A DNA stretch of 64,000 nt from Streptomyces sp. NBC_00443 (GCF_036014175.1 NZ_CP107917.1:8246001-8310000), one strand, 5' to 3'; positions 1 to 8,267 are shown, counted from the first letter of the stretch. Numbers and translations: made by a program. Notes: generated by a model from the sequence alone, not told the origin.

Positions 1-306
1 CGGAAGATCGCCGAACCCGGCCAGGTCGACGGACGCTACGGCGAGACCGGGCACGCCTGGGAGCCGGTCCCGGTCCCCGACCGCATCGGCAAGGCGGTGC
101 ACGAGTACGTCACCCTCGCCGGACTGGCGTACGCCGCCTTCGACTTCGCCGAGGACGAGGACGGCATCTGGTGGTTCCTGGAGTGCAACCAGAGCGGCCA
201 GTTCGGCTTCGTCGAGCTGGAGACCGGGCAGCCGATCGCGGAGGAGGTGGCCCTGTGGCTGGCCCAGCGCAGGCCGGACCGCCGGGCGTCCGAGGGCCGT
301 GGGTGA
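1..306 (+). CDS. ATP-grasp protein, C-terminal end (5' part outside window)
   Basis: Reading frame 1 is open from the first base to the TGA at 304-306, so this is the last ~101 residues of a longer protein. The segment WWFLECNQSGQFGFVE resembles the metal-binding end of ATP-grasp ligases of the RiPP-maturase (MvdD/TgmB-like) type, which usually read ECNPxGQW. Such enzymes make ester or amide cross-links in graspetide precursors in the cytoplasm. The precursor gene would lie upstream, outside the window. The family call rests on the C-terminus only; a generic ATP-grasp ligase is the alternative. Confidence 0.6.
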   Translation, partial: RKIAEPGQVDGRYGETGHAWEPVPVPDRIGKAVHEYVTLAGLAYAAFDFAEDEDGIWWFLECNQSGQFGFVELETGQPIAEEVALWLAQRRPDRRASEGRG

Positions 307-310
307 GTCG

Positions 311-340
311 GGCGCCGGCCGTCGAGGGGCGGCCGGCGCC
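311..340 (+). terminator. Hairpin terminator after the ATP-grasp gene
   Basis: Ten bases (GGCGCCGGCC, 311-320) are followed after a 10-base loop by their exact reverse complement (331-340), starting 4 nt after the stop codon. There is no T-run, as is common for Streptomyces terminators. Confidence 0.5.
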
Positions 341-359
341 ATGGCGTAGGCGGGCCCCA

Positions 360-419
360 TACGTATTCGGCGTGGGCGGGTCCCCAGGAGGTGACGAGGA
401 CGGCGTCGACGTCCTCGGC
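360..419 (-). pseudogene. Remnant of a Gfo/Idh/MocA dehydrogenase (inositol dehydrogenase-like)
   Basis: On the minus strand about 20 codons read EDVDAVLVTSWGPAHAEYV. This is the sequence following the dinucleotide-binding fold in inositol 2-dehydrogenase-type Gfo/Idh enzymes. Neither side continues the family and there is no start or catalytic domain, so it is a relic rather than a gene. The neighbouring LacI relic supports the idea of a decayed sugar or inositol locus. The match is short and from memory. Confidence 0.4.
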
Positions 420-532
420 CTCGACCGACGGCGGCGCGGCCCGGGCTCGGCCGAGCTGCGTGCCTATCGAGTCGGGCCGCACGCTACTGGCCGAGCGTGA
501 CCAGGGCCTGCCCCTGCTGGTGCCGCGTCATG

Positions 533-663
533 TCCGCCGTCGGCTACGACGACAGCCACCTCTCCCACCTGATGCTGGAGAAGCCGGAACTGGAGCCGCG
601 CGAGGCGGTGTTGGCCCCAAGCTCGTGGTGCGGGGCACGAGCGGGCCGGCCCCACGGTCCCGT
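533..663 (+). pseudogene. Remnant of a LacI-family regulator C-terminus
   Basis: Codons from 533 read SAVGYDDSHLSHL, the effector-domain segment typical of LacI/GalR regulators (VVGYDDSxLA). This is followed too soon by LEPREAVLA (from 590). After a one-base frame change near 613-616 comes PKLVVRGTSGPAPRS, the usual LacI C-terminal end. The intervening stretch of the effector domain and everything upstream are missing. This is an internally deleted, frameshifted relic without a usable start. Confidence 0.5.
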
Positions 664-696
664 AACGGGGGCCGGGGCGAGCGGCCGAGCGGCGGC

Positions 697-2163
697 TCAG
701 GCGGGCCGGATCACGCTGTGGATCGCCGACTCCCCGGCGTAGTAGATCGACTCCTCGCGTATGGAGGCTCCCGGGCCGGGGGCGTGGATCATCGTGCCGT
801 TTCCGGAGCAGATGCCGACGTGGCCCACGTGGAACAGGACCAGGTCACCGGGCTCGGCGTAGGTGACGGCGATGCCACGGCCGGCGGTCGCCTGTTCCGG
901 TGCGGTGCGGGGGAGGGCGATGCCCGCGGCCTTCCAGGCGGCCTGGGTGAGGCCGGCTCCGTCGTAGGCCTCCGGGCCCGTCGTGCCCCAGACGCAGGGC
1001 TTGCCGATCTGGGCGCGGGCGAAGTCCAGGGCGCGTAGGGCCCGGGTGTCCTGCGGGCCCGTCGACGTGAGGGCGACGCTCGGGTCGAGGGAGGGGTTCG
1101 TGTCGAGGGCCGGGGCGGCAGTGGTGGTTGCCGGACCTGTGGTTGCGGTCTGGCCCGTGGCGACGGCCTGGCTCGCGGTGACTGCCGGGAGTGGGTCGGT
1201 GAGCGGGTCCGGCGTGGTGGTCCAGGGCGTCGGCGCGGCCCAGGCCGTCGTGCCGGCCGGGACCGTGGTGAGGTCGGCCGGTCCCTGTGCCTGCAGTGCC
1301 TGCCATCGTGCGTCGGCCGAGGGCTGGACCTGGGGCGGCGTGGCAGCCCAGGTGTCGGTGACCGGCGCCGCCTCGATCGCCGCGAGCGGCGCGCTCTGCC
1401 GCGCGCTGTACTCGGAGAGCAGCGCGCGTGCCCGGTCGAGCTTGCGCTGGTTCTGCTCCTTGGTCGTGCGCAGCGCGGACCGCTCCCGCGGCTCGGCCGT
1501 GGGCTGGGCGGGCAGGGCCAGAGCGCTTGAGGTGGTCGTCCCCTGCGGCGCGTCCGAAGCGGCCGGAAGTGCGGCAACGGGCCCGGCGGTCAGCTCGGCC
1601 ACGGCAGCCGTCCGGGTGGCCCCACCGGACGTCAGCTCGGCGACCGGCGCGGCGGGCAGCTCCAGGGCGGTACGGCCCGCCGACTCCCGCGCCTGATCGG
1701 GCCCGTTCGCCGGGCGCGCGGACCGCGTGCCGGCGGGATGGTCGGGCGTCCGGTCGGTCGGCAGCACTGCGGGAACGATCGGACCCACCTTCGCGCGGGC
1801 CGCGTCGAACCACTGCCGCGCGACGCTGTCGAGAGCGGGGTCGCTGCGCCTGCTGTCGTTGTCGCGGGGCGCGGCGGCGGGCCGGCGTGGGGTGTCCGTC
1901 GGCCGGTCGGTGCGCGCCCGTGGTCCCTGCCCCGCCGCGCGGGTGGCGTTGAAGGTCCCCGTGTCGGACTCGGCCTGGTCGTAGAGGGAGCTGACCCGCC
2001 GGCTGACCTCCTCGCGGCTCGGTGCCTCGTCCGCGGCCGAAGGGGCCGCGTTGGCCGTCTGGGCGAGCAGGGCCACCGAGGTGAGGGCTGCCGACGCGAG
2101 TGCGGAATTGCGCATGCCAGGGAGGCTCAGGGCCCCCGGACGCGCGGTGCGTTCCGGCGCCAT
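697..2163 (-). CDS. Secreted NlpC/P60-like protein lacking the catalytic cysteine
   Basis: The 488-residue protein has an N-terminal hydrophobic stretch ending in an AxA signal site (ALLAQTANA), a long Ala/Pro/Thr-rich low-complexity middle (about 50-370) and a C-terminal NlpC/P60 domain (about 375-488). NlpC/P60 enzymes cut peptidoglycan stem peptides with a Cys-His-His triad. Here the usual YDCSGL reads YDGAGL: the nucleophile is Gly402 (codon GGA, 958-960) and the next Ser is Ala. The histidines of GHVGI and MIHAPGPG remain, so it is probably a non-hydrolytic pseudoenzyme that binds cell wall or other proteins. An internal ATG at residue 17 could be the true start. The upstream riboswitch ties it to c-di-AMP-controlled wall remodelling. 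Confidence 0.85.
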   Translation of the reverse strand: MAPERTARPGALSLPGMRNSALASAALTSVALLAQTANAAPSAADEAPSREEVSRRVSSLYDQAESDTGTFNATRAAGQGPRARTDRPTDTPRRPAAAPRDNDSRRSDPALDSVARQWFDAARAKVGPIVPAVLPTDRTPDHPAGTRSARPANGPDQARESAGRTALELPAAPVAELTSGGATRTAAVAELTAGPVAALPAASDAPQGTTTSSALALPAQPTAEPRERSALRTTKEQNQRKLDRARALLSEYSARQSAPLAAIEAAPVTDTWAATPPQVQPSADARWQALQAQGPADLTTVPAGTTAWAAPTPWTTTPDPLTDPLPAVTASQAVATGQTATTGPATTTAAPALDTNPSLDPSVALTSTGPQDTRALRALDFARAQIGKPCVWGTTGPEAYDGAGLTQAAWKAAGIALPRTAPEQATAGRGIAVTYAEPGDLVLFHVGHVGICSGNGTMIHAPGPGASIREESIYYAGESAIHSVIRPA

Positions 2164-2184
2164 GGGTGACGTACTCCTTCCGTA

Positions 2185-2335
2185 CTCCGCCTACCGAGTT
2201 AGCTGACGGGTTCGGGCGGTCGCATCCGGAAGGTGTGCCCTACGGCCCTTGCCCCGAAGGGCCGTAGGGCCGATTCACCCCAAGTTCGGTTGGGTCCCCG
2301 GCTCCAGTGGACCCTTGCGGGCGCGCACCGGACTC
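2185..2335 (-). promoter_or_regulatory. c-di-AMP riboswitch (ydaO/yuaA type) upstream of the NlpC/P60-like gene
   Basis: Read on the minus strand, the leader contains GGGGACCCAACCGAAC, then GGGGTGAATCGGCC, then a strong variable stem (CCCTACGGCCCTT with its complement). It ends with CCGAACCCGTCAGCTAAC. These blocks, in this order and spacing, are the conserved core of the ydaO c-di-AMP riboswitch, which in Streptomyces controls rpfA and NlpC/P60-type wall genes, usually switching expression off when c-di-AMP binds. It ends about 25 nt before the start codon. The boundaries are approximate. Confidence 0.85.
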
Positions 2336-2393
2336 GGCGGAGGCCGCGCGTCCCGGCGGGGTTCGCCGGAGGTCGTCGTGCGGTCCGATGCGT

Positions 2394-2423
2394 AACCTAA
2401 CGAACTTGTGAGCCCCGCGTGAA
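2394..2423 (-). promoter_or_regulatory. Candidate promoter for the riboswitch-controlled NlpC/P60-like gene
   Basis: On the minus strand TTCACG (2418-2423) is followed after 18 nt by TAGGTT (2394-2399). This is a fair match to a housekeeping -35/-10 pair placed just upstream of the riboswitch. No transcription start is known; the assignment is by motif only. Confidence 0.4.
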
Positions 2424-2491
2424 GATTGACATGTGAAATGTCCGATACGTTTTTGTGACCTTCGACGCTCTGAGTGAGAAGGGGACCGGAT

Positions 2492-3556
2492 TCACTTCGC
2501 GGCGCGTTGACTTCGCCACGCTTCGTAGTGTTCGAGGACCGTCTGCTCGACCGGGCGGTAGGTGATGCCCAGTTCGTTCACGCTGCGGCTGTTGTCCACC
2601 TGGAACCGGATGCCGAGGTGCTTGCGGATGTAGTCCTGGCTCAGCCCGAACGCCGGACCCAGGACGCGAACCGGCCAGTGCGGCAGCGCGGTGCGCGGGA
2701 GGCGCAGGTCACGGGGATGGCGGGCCCGGATGATGCGGGACATCTCGTGGAAGGACGTCATGGTCCGGGCGGCGAGGATGTAACGGCCCTTCGCCTCCGG
2801 GTTCCGGGCCGCCTCGATGTGCGCGTCGGCCACCTCGCGCACGTCCACCGTGGTGAAGCTGAAGTCGGGTGCGCCGTAGAAGAAGTAGCCCTTGAACAGT
2901 TCCTCCAGCAGGAAGAGGCTGCCGGACTCGGAGGTGGGGGTGAGGGAGGGGCCCAGGATCAGGCCGGGGTTGACCGACACCATCCGCCAGCGGCCCTGGG
3001 CGGCCTCCGCGTCCCACGCCGCGCGTTCCGCGACCGTCTTCGCGTAGTGGTACGGGTTGTTCTCCACCGTGCTGGTGGTGTTGAAGTAGCGCTCCGACAG
3101 CACCGCGTCGTCCATGGCCAGTACGTCGGCGTAGTCGCCGAAGATCGCACCCACGGTCGAGGTGAGGACGAGCCTTTCGACTGTGGGTGTCCGCTCGATG
3201 GCCGCCAGTACGTTGCGGGTGCCGAGCAGGGCCGGGTCGACTACGTCCCTGCGGCCGTCCTTGATCTTCTCCGGCATGAGGAACGGCGACGCCACATGGA
3301 ACACCACCCCGCATCCGGTCATCGCCTCGTCGAAGGAGCCCTCGGCCGACAAGTCCGCCTCGAACAGGTGGAGGCGGCCCGGATGCGCCTGCTGCATCTC
3401 CGGCAGGGGCCGCACCTTCGCCGTGGCGGCCGTGCTGCGTACCGTGGCGTGCACGCGATCCCCGCGCTCCAGCAGCCGTTTGACCAGATGACTGCCGACG
3501 AACCCGCTGCCTCCGGTGACCAACACGGCCGTCGACCCGTCTGCGCCCACCGTCAC
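2492..3556 (-). CDS. NAD(P)-dependent reductase, extended SDR (dihydroflavonol-4-reductase-like)
   Basis: This 354-residue protein starts with a Rossmann fold carrying TGGSGFVGSHL (about residues 14-24). It keeps the YxxxK catalytic pair as YHYAK and the substrate-side segment VSVNPGLILGPSL, all typical of extended short-chain dehydrogenases of the DFR/aldehyde-reductase group. Such enzymes reduce carbonyl groups with NADPH in the cytoplasm; the substrate cannot be told. No signal peptide or membrane segment is seen. It is on the same strand as the glucarate genes but separated by a 20-bp tandem repeat, so co-transcription is uncertain. Confidence 0.85.
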   Translation of the reverse strand: MTVGADGSTAVLVTGGSGFVGSHLVKRLLERGDRVHATVRSTAATAKVRPLPEMQQAHPGRLHLFEADLSAEGSFDEAMTGCGVVFHVASPFLMPEKIKDGRRDVVDPALLGTRNVLAAIERTPTVERLVLTSTVGAIFGDYADVLAMDDAVLSERYFNTTSTVENNPYHYAKTVAERAAWDAEAAQGRWRMVSVNPGLILGPSLTPTSESGSLFLLEELFKGYFFYGAPDFSFTTVDVREVADAHIEAARNPEAKGRYILAARTMTSFHEMSRIIRARHPRDLRLPRTALPHWPVRVLGPAFGLSQDYIRKHLGIRFQVDNSRSVNELGITYRPVEQTVLEHYEAWRSQRAAK

Positions 3557-3617
3557 TCCTTCTCCCGCGCGGAAGCCGGTCGATCACGGTAGCGGCGTTC
3601 GCCCGGGAGTGAGCAGT

Positions 3618-3677
3618 ACTTCACCAACGGGGTAGCCACTTCACCAACGGGGCAGTCACTTCACCAACGGGGCAGCC
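3618..3677. repeat. Three tandem 20-bp repeats spanning the gudD stop codon
   Basis: Three head-to-tail copies of acttcaccaacggggyag plus two variable bases lie at 3618-3637, 3638-3657 and 3658-3677. The copy nearest the gene encodes the last residues LPRW and the stop of gudD. The other two duplicate that end downstream. Differences are limited to single bases, as expected from slipped-strand duplication. Confidence 0.9.
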
Positions 3678-4920
3678 GGCTTTCGTACTCCGGCCGGATC
3701 CGCCGCATGTAGCCGGTGTCGTCGCGGGAGCGCATCCCGGAATCCACGTACAGCCGGTGCAGCCGGTCCAGGGCGTCGTGGTCGAGTTCGACGCCCAGCC
3801 CCGGACCGGTGGGGACCGCGACCGCGCCGTCGCGCAGTTCCAGGACGCCGGGCACGATCACGTCGTCGGCCGAGTTCCACGGGTAGTGCGTGTCGCAGGA
3901 GTGGTCGAGGTCGGGGATGGCCGCCGCCACATGGGTCATCGCGGCGAGGCTGATGCCCAGGTGCGAGTTGGAGTGCATCGACAGGGCGATGCCGAACACC
4001 TCGCAGACCGCGGCCAGTTCACGGGTGCGGCGCAGTCCGCCCCAGTAGTGGTGGTCGGTGAGGAGCACCTGGATCGCGTTCTGCTCGATCGCCGGCCGCA
4101 GATGGTCCCAGGCGATCACGCACATGTTGGTGGCGAGGGGGAGCGGGGAGTCCTTCGCCACCTCCGCCATGCCGGCGATGCTCGCGGCGGGATCCTCCAG
4201 GTACTCCAGGATGCCGTCCAGTTCACGGGCGACGTAACGTGAAGTCTCTACAGTCCAGGCGGTGTTGGGGTCCAGCCGGAGCGGCTGCCCGGGGAAGGCC
4301 TCCGCCAGCGCCTTCATCGCCGCGATCTCCTCGTCGGGCGGGAACACGCCGCCCTTGAGCTTGAACGAGCCGAAGCCGTACCGCTGTTGCATCAGCCGGG
4401 CCTGCTCGACGATGCCGGCGGGATCCAGCGCCTCGCCCCAGTCGTCGCCGACCGCCGGGCGGCCGTCGAGGGCCGGGTGCTCGGCCCACTTGTAGAAGAG
4501 GTAGGCCGCGAACGGCACCGTGTCGCGGACCTTGCCGCCGAGCAGGTCGCTGACCGGGCGGCCGAGGAGCCTGCCCTGCGCGTCGAGACAGGCGACCTCC
4601 ACCGCCGAGGTGGTCCAGCCGCGCTCGTGGGAGCTGGGCACGGTCGGCAGCAGGGCGGCGTCGATGGCGGCCGCGACGGCCGTCGTGTCGAAGACGTCCA
4701 TGCCGACGACGACCTTCGCCGCCGCCTGAAGCCGCTCCAGACGGGCGACGCCCCCCGGGGACTCGCCGAGGCCCACCGTGCCATCCTCCAGGACGAGTTG
4801 GAGGATGACCCGCAGGGCGAGCGGCTCATGGACGCCGCTCGAGTTGAGCAGGGGCGGGTCGCGGAAGGCGATCGGGGTGACGATCAGCTCGCGGATCCGG
4901 GTGCCGGCGCCGGTGCTCAT
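3661..4920 (-). CDS. gudD: Glucarate dehydratase
   Basis: A 419-residue enolase-superfamily enzyme that dehydrates D-glucarate to 5-keto-4-deoxyglucarate (EC 4.2.1.40). Visible catalytic and metal sites are KLKGG (base lysine pair), LDPNTAW (Asp and Asn ligands), EDPA (Glu ligand), the ATNMCV segment and HSNSHLG (catalytic His). Length and motif order match GudD. It overlaps kdgD by 4 nt (ATGA), so the two are translationally coupled and act in consecutive steps. The gene ends inside the first unit of a 20-bp tandem repeat. Galactarate or idarate as additional substrates cannot be excluded. Confidence 0.9.
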   Translation of the reverse strand: MSTGAGTRIRELIVTPIAFRDPPLLNSSGVHEPLALRVILQLVLEDGTVGLGESPGGVARLERLQAAAKVVVGMDVFDTTAVAAAIDAALLPTVPSSHERGWTTSAVEVACLDAQGRLLGRPVSDLLGGKVRDTVPFAAYLFYKWAEHPALDGRPAVGDDWGEALDPAGIVEQARLMQQRYGFGSFKLKGGVFPPDEEIAAMKALAEAFPGQPLRLDPNTAWTVETSRYVARELDGILEYLEDPAASIAGMAEVAKDSPLPLATNMCVIAWDHLRPAIEQNAIQVLLTDHHYWGGLRRTRELAAVCEVFGIALSMHSNSHLGISLAAMTHVAAAIPDLDHSCDTHYPWNSADDVIVPGVLELRDGAVAVPTGPGLGVELDHDALDRLHRLYVDSGMRSRDDTGYMRRIRPEYESRLPRW

Positions 4921-5825
4921 GCGCGGACCGCCTCCAGGCCGTGGTCGATGAGTTTCGCGAGCCGGGCGACATGCTCCGGCGCCGGGTCGAGCAGCGGCGC
5001 CCGTACGCCGCCCACGTCCAGGCCCCGGAGCGTCACCCCGGCCTTGACGAGCGCCACGGCGTATCCCGGGACCTCGTCGCGGAGTTCGACGAGGGGGCCG
5101 TAGAACTCGTCCAGGAGCCTCGTGACCAACTCCCTGTCGTCGCGCTGCAGCGCCTGGTGGAAGGCCAGCGCGATCTCCGGGGCGAAGGCGAACACGGCCG
5201 AGGAGTACAGGTCGACGCCGATGCCGCGATAGGCGGGCGCGGTCATCTCCGCCGTGGGCAGGCCGTTGAAGAACTGGAAGTCCGCGCCGCCGGGCAGGGC
5301 GCGTACGGCCCGGACGATGCGGTGCATCCGCTCGATGTCGCCGATGCCGTCCTTGAGGCCGATGACCTGCGGTAGGGCGGCGATCTCGGCCGCCGTGGCA
5401 TCGGTGAGGCGGGCGGCCCCGCGCTGGTAGAAGATCACCGGCAGTCCGGTCGCCGCGGTGACCTCCTCGACGTAGCGCACCAGGCCTCCCTGCGGCGCCG
5501 TCACCAGGTACGGGGGCAGCAACAGGATGCCGTCGGCGCCGGCGCGTTCGACGCGGGCGGCCTGGTCGCGCGCCACCGGGGGCGGGCCGCCCGCCGCGGC
5601 CAGGACGGGCACACGTCCGGCGGTCGTCCGCACGGCGACCCGCGTGGCCTGTTCGATCTCGTCCGGCGTCAGCGCGTGGAACTCGCCGGTGCCACAGGCG
5701 ACGAACACACCGCCCGCGCCGGCGGCGACCCCGGACTCGATGTGCTGGTCGAGCCGTTCCTCGTCCAGCGATCCGTCCGCGCCGAACGGCGTGACCGGAA
5801 AGAACAGCACTCCTTGGAACTTCAT
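4917..5825 (-). CDS. kdgD: 5-dehydro-4-deoxyglucarate dehydratase
   Basis: A 302-residue DHDPS/NAL-superfamily aldolase-type enzyme that decarboxylates and dehydrates the GudD product to 2-oxoglutarate semialdehyde (EC 4.2.1.41). The Schiff-base lysine is in IGLKDGIGD, the partner tyrosine in VIFYQRGA, and the substrate-binding loop is GTGEFHAL. The start at 5825 (MKFQGVLFF) is chosen because GAGGGAGA lies directly upstream. The in-frame ATG and GTG codons further up fall in the operator region. First gene of a two-gene operon with gudD. No transporter or semialdehyde dehydrogenase lies nearby. Confidence 0.9.
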   Translation of the reverse strand: MKFQGVLFFPVTPFGADGSLDEERLDQHIESGVAAGAGGVFVACGTGEFHALTPDEIEQATRVAVRTTAGRVPVLAAAGGPPPVARDQAARVERAGADGILLLPPYLVTAPQGGLVRYVEEVTAATGLPVIFYQRGAARLTDATAAEIAALPQVIGLKDGIGDIERMHRIVRAVRALPGGADFQFFNGLPTAEMTAPAYRGIGVDLYSSAVFAFAPEIALAFHQALQRDDRELVTRLLDEFYGPLVELRDEVPGYAVALVKAGVTLRGLDVGGVRAPLLDPAPEHVARLAKLIDHGLEAVRA

Positions 5826-5841
5826 GTCTCCCTCAGTTCGC

Positions 5842-5864
5842 ATGTATGAACTGGTTTCACACAT
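5842..5864. promoter_or_regulatory. Palindromic operator downstream of the kdgD-gudD promoter
   Basis: Read on the plus strand, an inverted repeat has arms TGTATGAA and TTCACACA (7 of 8 pairs) around five central bases, flanked by A and T. It lies just downstream of the predicted transcription start and upstream of the kdgD ribosome site, where a repressor would block elongation. The protein is unknown; GntR- or IclR-type sugar-acid regulators are typical for such operons. Confidence 0.55.
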
Positions 5865-5878
5865 CTAAATGCTCGGTC

Positions 5879-5915
5879 AAGCTAAGAATCGTTTCAGTCC
5901 CATGTCAAGACATGG
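5879..5915 (-). promoter_or_regulatory. kdgD-gudD promoter with a palindrome on the -35 box
   Basis: On the minus strand TTGACA (5903-5908) and TAGCTT (5879-5884) are 18 nt apart, a good housekeeping promoter. The -35 box is embedded in a perfect 16-bp palindrome, CCATGTC-AA-GACATGG (5900-5915), a second candidate regulator site. Confidence 0.55.
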
Positions 5916-5925
5916 CTCGGGGATT

Positions 5926-6407
5926 CACCCCCGGAAAACCGGCCACAGCGGGTTGTGTGCGACTCGGGGAGGTCGTACGTGCGTGCGACCAGTCGAACGA
6001 GGTGAGTGGAGGGATTTCGTCCCGGCGGGGGCCCTCGGGGCGCTCCGTGGCGTCATCGCTGTGCAGATTCCGTGAACCACCTGGCCGGGGCGCGCAGGCG
6101 CGATGTGCGGATGCCGGGAGGGGGCCTTCACCAAACCCTCTGCCGGGCTGGCCTGAAGGCACCTTGCTCCGTCAACTCTCAACGCCCCAAGGTGGATTGA
6201 GCACTTGAGCATCAGGAGTCACAAGCGCGTTGCTTGGCCCCGGCGACCGACAAGTCCGGGGTGCAGACGGGGGAACTGAATGCGGTGTGCGTCGTAGCGT
6301 CGCTCGTGTGGGGGGCGTCTTCGCGCGCCGGAAAGGGAATGCCTCCCTCCGCCACCTCTTGGTGCATTTGTCCGGTGCCCAAGACAGGGAGTAGGAGGGG
6401 AATGCCG
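5926..6407. other. Intergenic region upstream of the CIS operon
   Basis: About 480 bases between the divergent glucarate and CIS transcription units hold no convincing gene. The CIS promoter should be in its right half. A GGAAC near 6272 resembles an ECF -35 box but has no well-spaced partner. The last 14 bases hold the GGAGGGG ribosome site of the sheath gene. Confidence 0.5.
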
Positions 6408-8267
6408 ATGAGCGCGGTGAGCGCCGCCAGGCCGACGTATCCCGGCGTCTACGTCGAAGAACTTCCCAGCAGCACCCGCACGATCTCGACCCTGACCACG
6501 TCCGTGACCGCCTTCGTGGGCCACACCCGGCGCGGTCCGCTCAACGAGCCGGTACGCGTCACCAGCTTCACGGAGTTCGAGCGCCGCTTCGGCGGCCTGA
6601 GCGCCCAGAGCGCCGTCGGCTACGCGGTCCACCAGTTCTTCGGCAACGGCGGCACCGTCGCGGTGATCGTCCGTGTCGCCAAGGCCGGCAGCGGCAGGGC
6701 CGCCTGCGTCACCCTCAAGTCCACCGAGGGCCACAGCGAGGGCCCGGTCCTCGAGGTGCACGCCAAGGAGCCCGGCGTCTGGGGCAACGGCCTGCGGGTC
6801 GCCGTCGACCACGACACGCCGTGCCCCGACGAAACCTTCAACCTGCGTGTCTACGACGCCAAGGGCGACGCCCGTGAGAGCTTCACCGGCCTGTCCATGG
6901 ACGCCGCGCACGGCCGCTACGCACCGACCGTGATCAACGCGGGCTCCAAGCTGATCCGCGTCGAGGCCGTCGGCGAGGGCCGCCCCGACCCGTCCGGCAC
7001 CGTCTCCAAGCCGTTCGGCCACGAGCTGCCGAACCTCGCGGTCGACCTGACGGTCAAGATCGGCGAGGTGGAGCGCGAGTTCACGCTCTACGACCCCGAC
7101 TGCGACGGCGAAGCCCCGTGCAGCGTGGCCGAGTTGGCGCTGCTGCTGGAGCGCAAGCTGCGCGCCCTGCCCGACGCGCCCGGCAAGCACGCCTTCGCGG
7201 GCGCCGAGGTCACCCCGTTCGGCCGCCGTATCCAGGTCGTCGCCGGCTCCACCGACCCCGAGGACGTCGTCCGCTTCCTCGGCGAGTGCGCCAACGACCT
7301 GGGCCTGGAGGCCTCCGTCAACCCGCCGGTCTTCCCGCTGGAGGGCGGCGAGGACGGCGAGGCACCCGGCCCGCGCGACCTCATCGGCTCCGAGGGCGAC
7401 AAGAGCGGCATCCAGGCACTGCGTGGCGTCGCCGACGTCAACCTGCTGGCGCTGCCGGAACTCGCGGCGTACGAGAAGACCGAGGACGCCCTCACGGTCA
7501 TCTCGGCCGCCCAGCGGCTGTGCGCGGAGCGGCGGATCTTCCTGCTGGTCGACGCGCCGAGCACCTGGGTCAGCGTCGACACCGCACGCGCCGGATTGGC
7601 CGCCTTCGACGCCGTGCGCGGCAACCACGCGGGCCTGTACTTCCCGCACCTGCAGCTCACCGACCCGCTCACGGGCCGGCTGCGCTCCTTCCCGCCCTCC
7701 GGCGTGGTCGCCGGCGTCATCGCCCGCACCGACTCCGAGCGCGGCGTGTGGAAGGCCCCGGCCGGCACCGAGGCGCGGCTCGCGGGCGTGCACTCGCTCA
7801 CCGTCAACCTGACCGACCGCGAGACCGGGCTGCTCAACCCGCTCGGCGTCAACTGCCTGCGCACCTTCCCGGTGACCGGCCCGGTCGTCTGGGGCGCGCG
7901 CACGCTGGAGGGCTCCGACGCGCTCGACAGCGAGTGGAAGTACGTGCCGGTGCGGCGCCTCGCGCTGCATGTGGAGGAGAGCCTCCAGCGCGGCCTGCAG
8001 TGGGTGGTGTTCGAACCCAACGACGAGAACCTGTGGCAGCAGATCCGGCTCGCCGCCTCCTCGTACCTGCACACCCTCTTCCGCCAGGGCGCCTTTAAGG
8101 GCGGCACGCCGCGCGAGGCCTACTTCGTCAAGTGCGACAGCGACACGACGACCGCCGAGGACATCGAGAACGGCGTCGTGAACGTCCTCGTCGGCATCGC
8201 ACCGGTCCGGCCGGCGGAGTTCGTGATCGTCAAAATCCAGCAGACGTCCGGGCAGTTCGCGCTCTAG
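6408..8267 (+). CDS. CIS contractile sheath protein
   Basis: This 619-residue protein begins TYPGVYVEELPSS, the classic N-terminus of phage and CIS tail-sheath subunits, followed by FVGHTRRGPLNEP. It ends with a conserved sheath C-terminal domain (segments such as LASSYLHTLFRQGAFKG-like and VGIAPVRPAEFVIVKI). Subunits stack as hexameric rings around the inner tube and contract to fire it. The start at 6408 is 7 nt after GGAGGGG (6394-6400); an ATG at 6402 is too close. First gene of the CIS block, directly followed by the tube gene, as in other CIS loci. Confidence 0.95.
   Translation: MSAVSAARPTYPGVYVEELPSSTRTISTLTTSVTAFVGHTRRGPLNEPVRVTSFTEFERRFGGLSAQSAVGYAVHQFFGNGGTVAVIVRVAKAGSGRAACVTLKSTEGHSEGPVLEVHAKEPGVWGNGLRVAVDHDTPCPDETFNLRVYDAKGDARESFTGLSMDAAHGRYAPTVINAGSKLIRVEAVGEGRPDPSGTVSKPFGHELPNLAVDLTVKIGEVEREFTLYDPDCDGEAPCSVAELALLLERKLRALPDAPGKHAFAGAEVTPFGRRIQVVAGSTDPEDVVRFLGECANDLGLEASVNPPVFPLEGGEDGEAPGPRDLIGSEGDKSGIQALRGVADVNLLALPELAAYEKTEDALTVISAAQRLCAERRIFLLVDAPSTWVSVDTARAGLAAFDAVRGNHAGLYFPHLQLTDPLTGRLRSFPPSGVVAGVIARTDSERGVWKAPAGTEARLAGVHSLTVNLTDRETGLLNPLGVNCLRTFPVTGPVVWGARTLEGSDALDSEWKYVPVRRLALHVEESLQRGLQWVVFEPNDENLWQQIRLAASSYLHTLFRQGAFKGGTPREAYFVKCDSDTTTAEDIENGVVNVLVGIAPVRPAEFVIVKIQQTSGQFAL

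Noticed and set aside
6272..6296. GGAAC with a downstream GTC as an ECF sigma promoter for the CIS operon
   Set aside because: The spacing (about 13-14 nt) is too short for the usual ECF pattern; no better partner was found.
6234..6407. N-terminal extension of the sheath frame
   Set aside because: The residues are unlike any sheath, and GGAGGGG sits immediately before 6408, where the family N-terminus begins.
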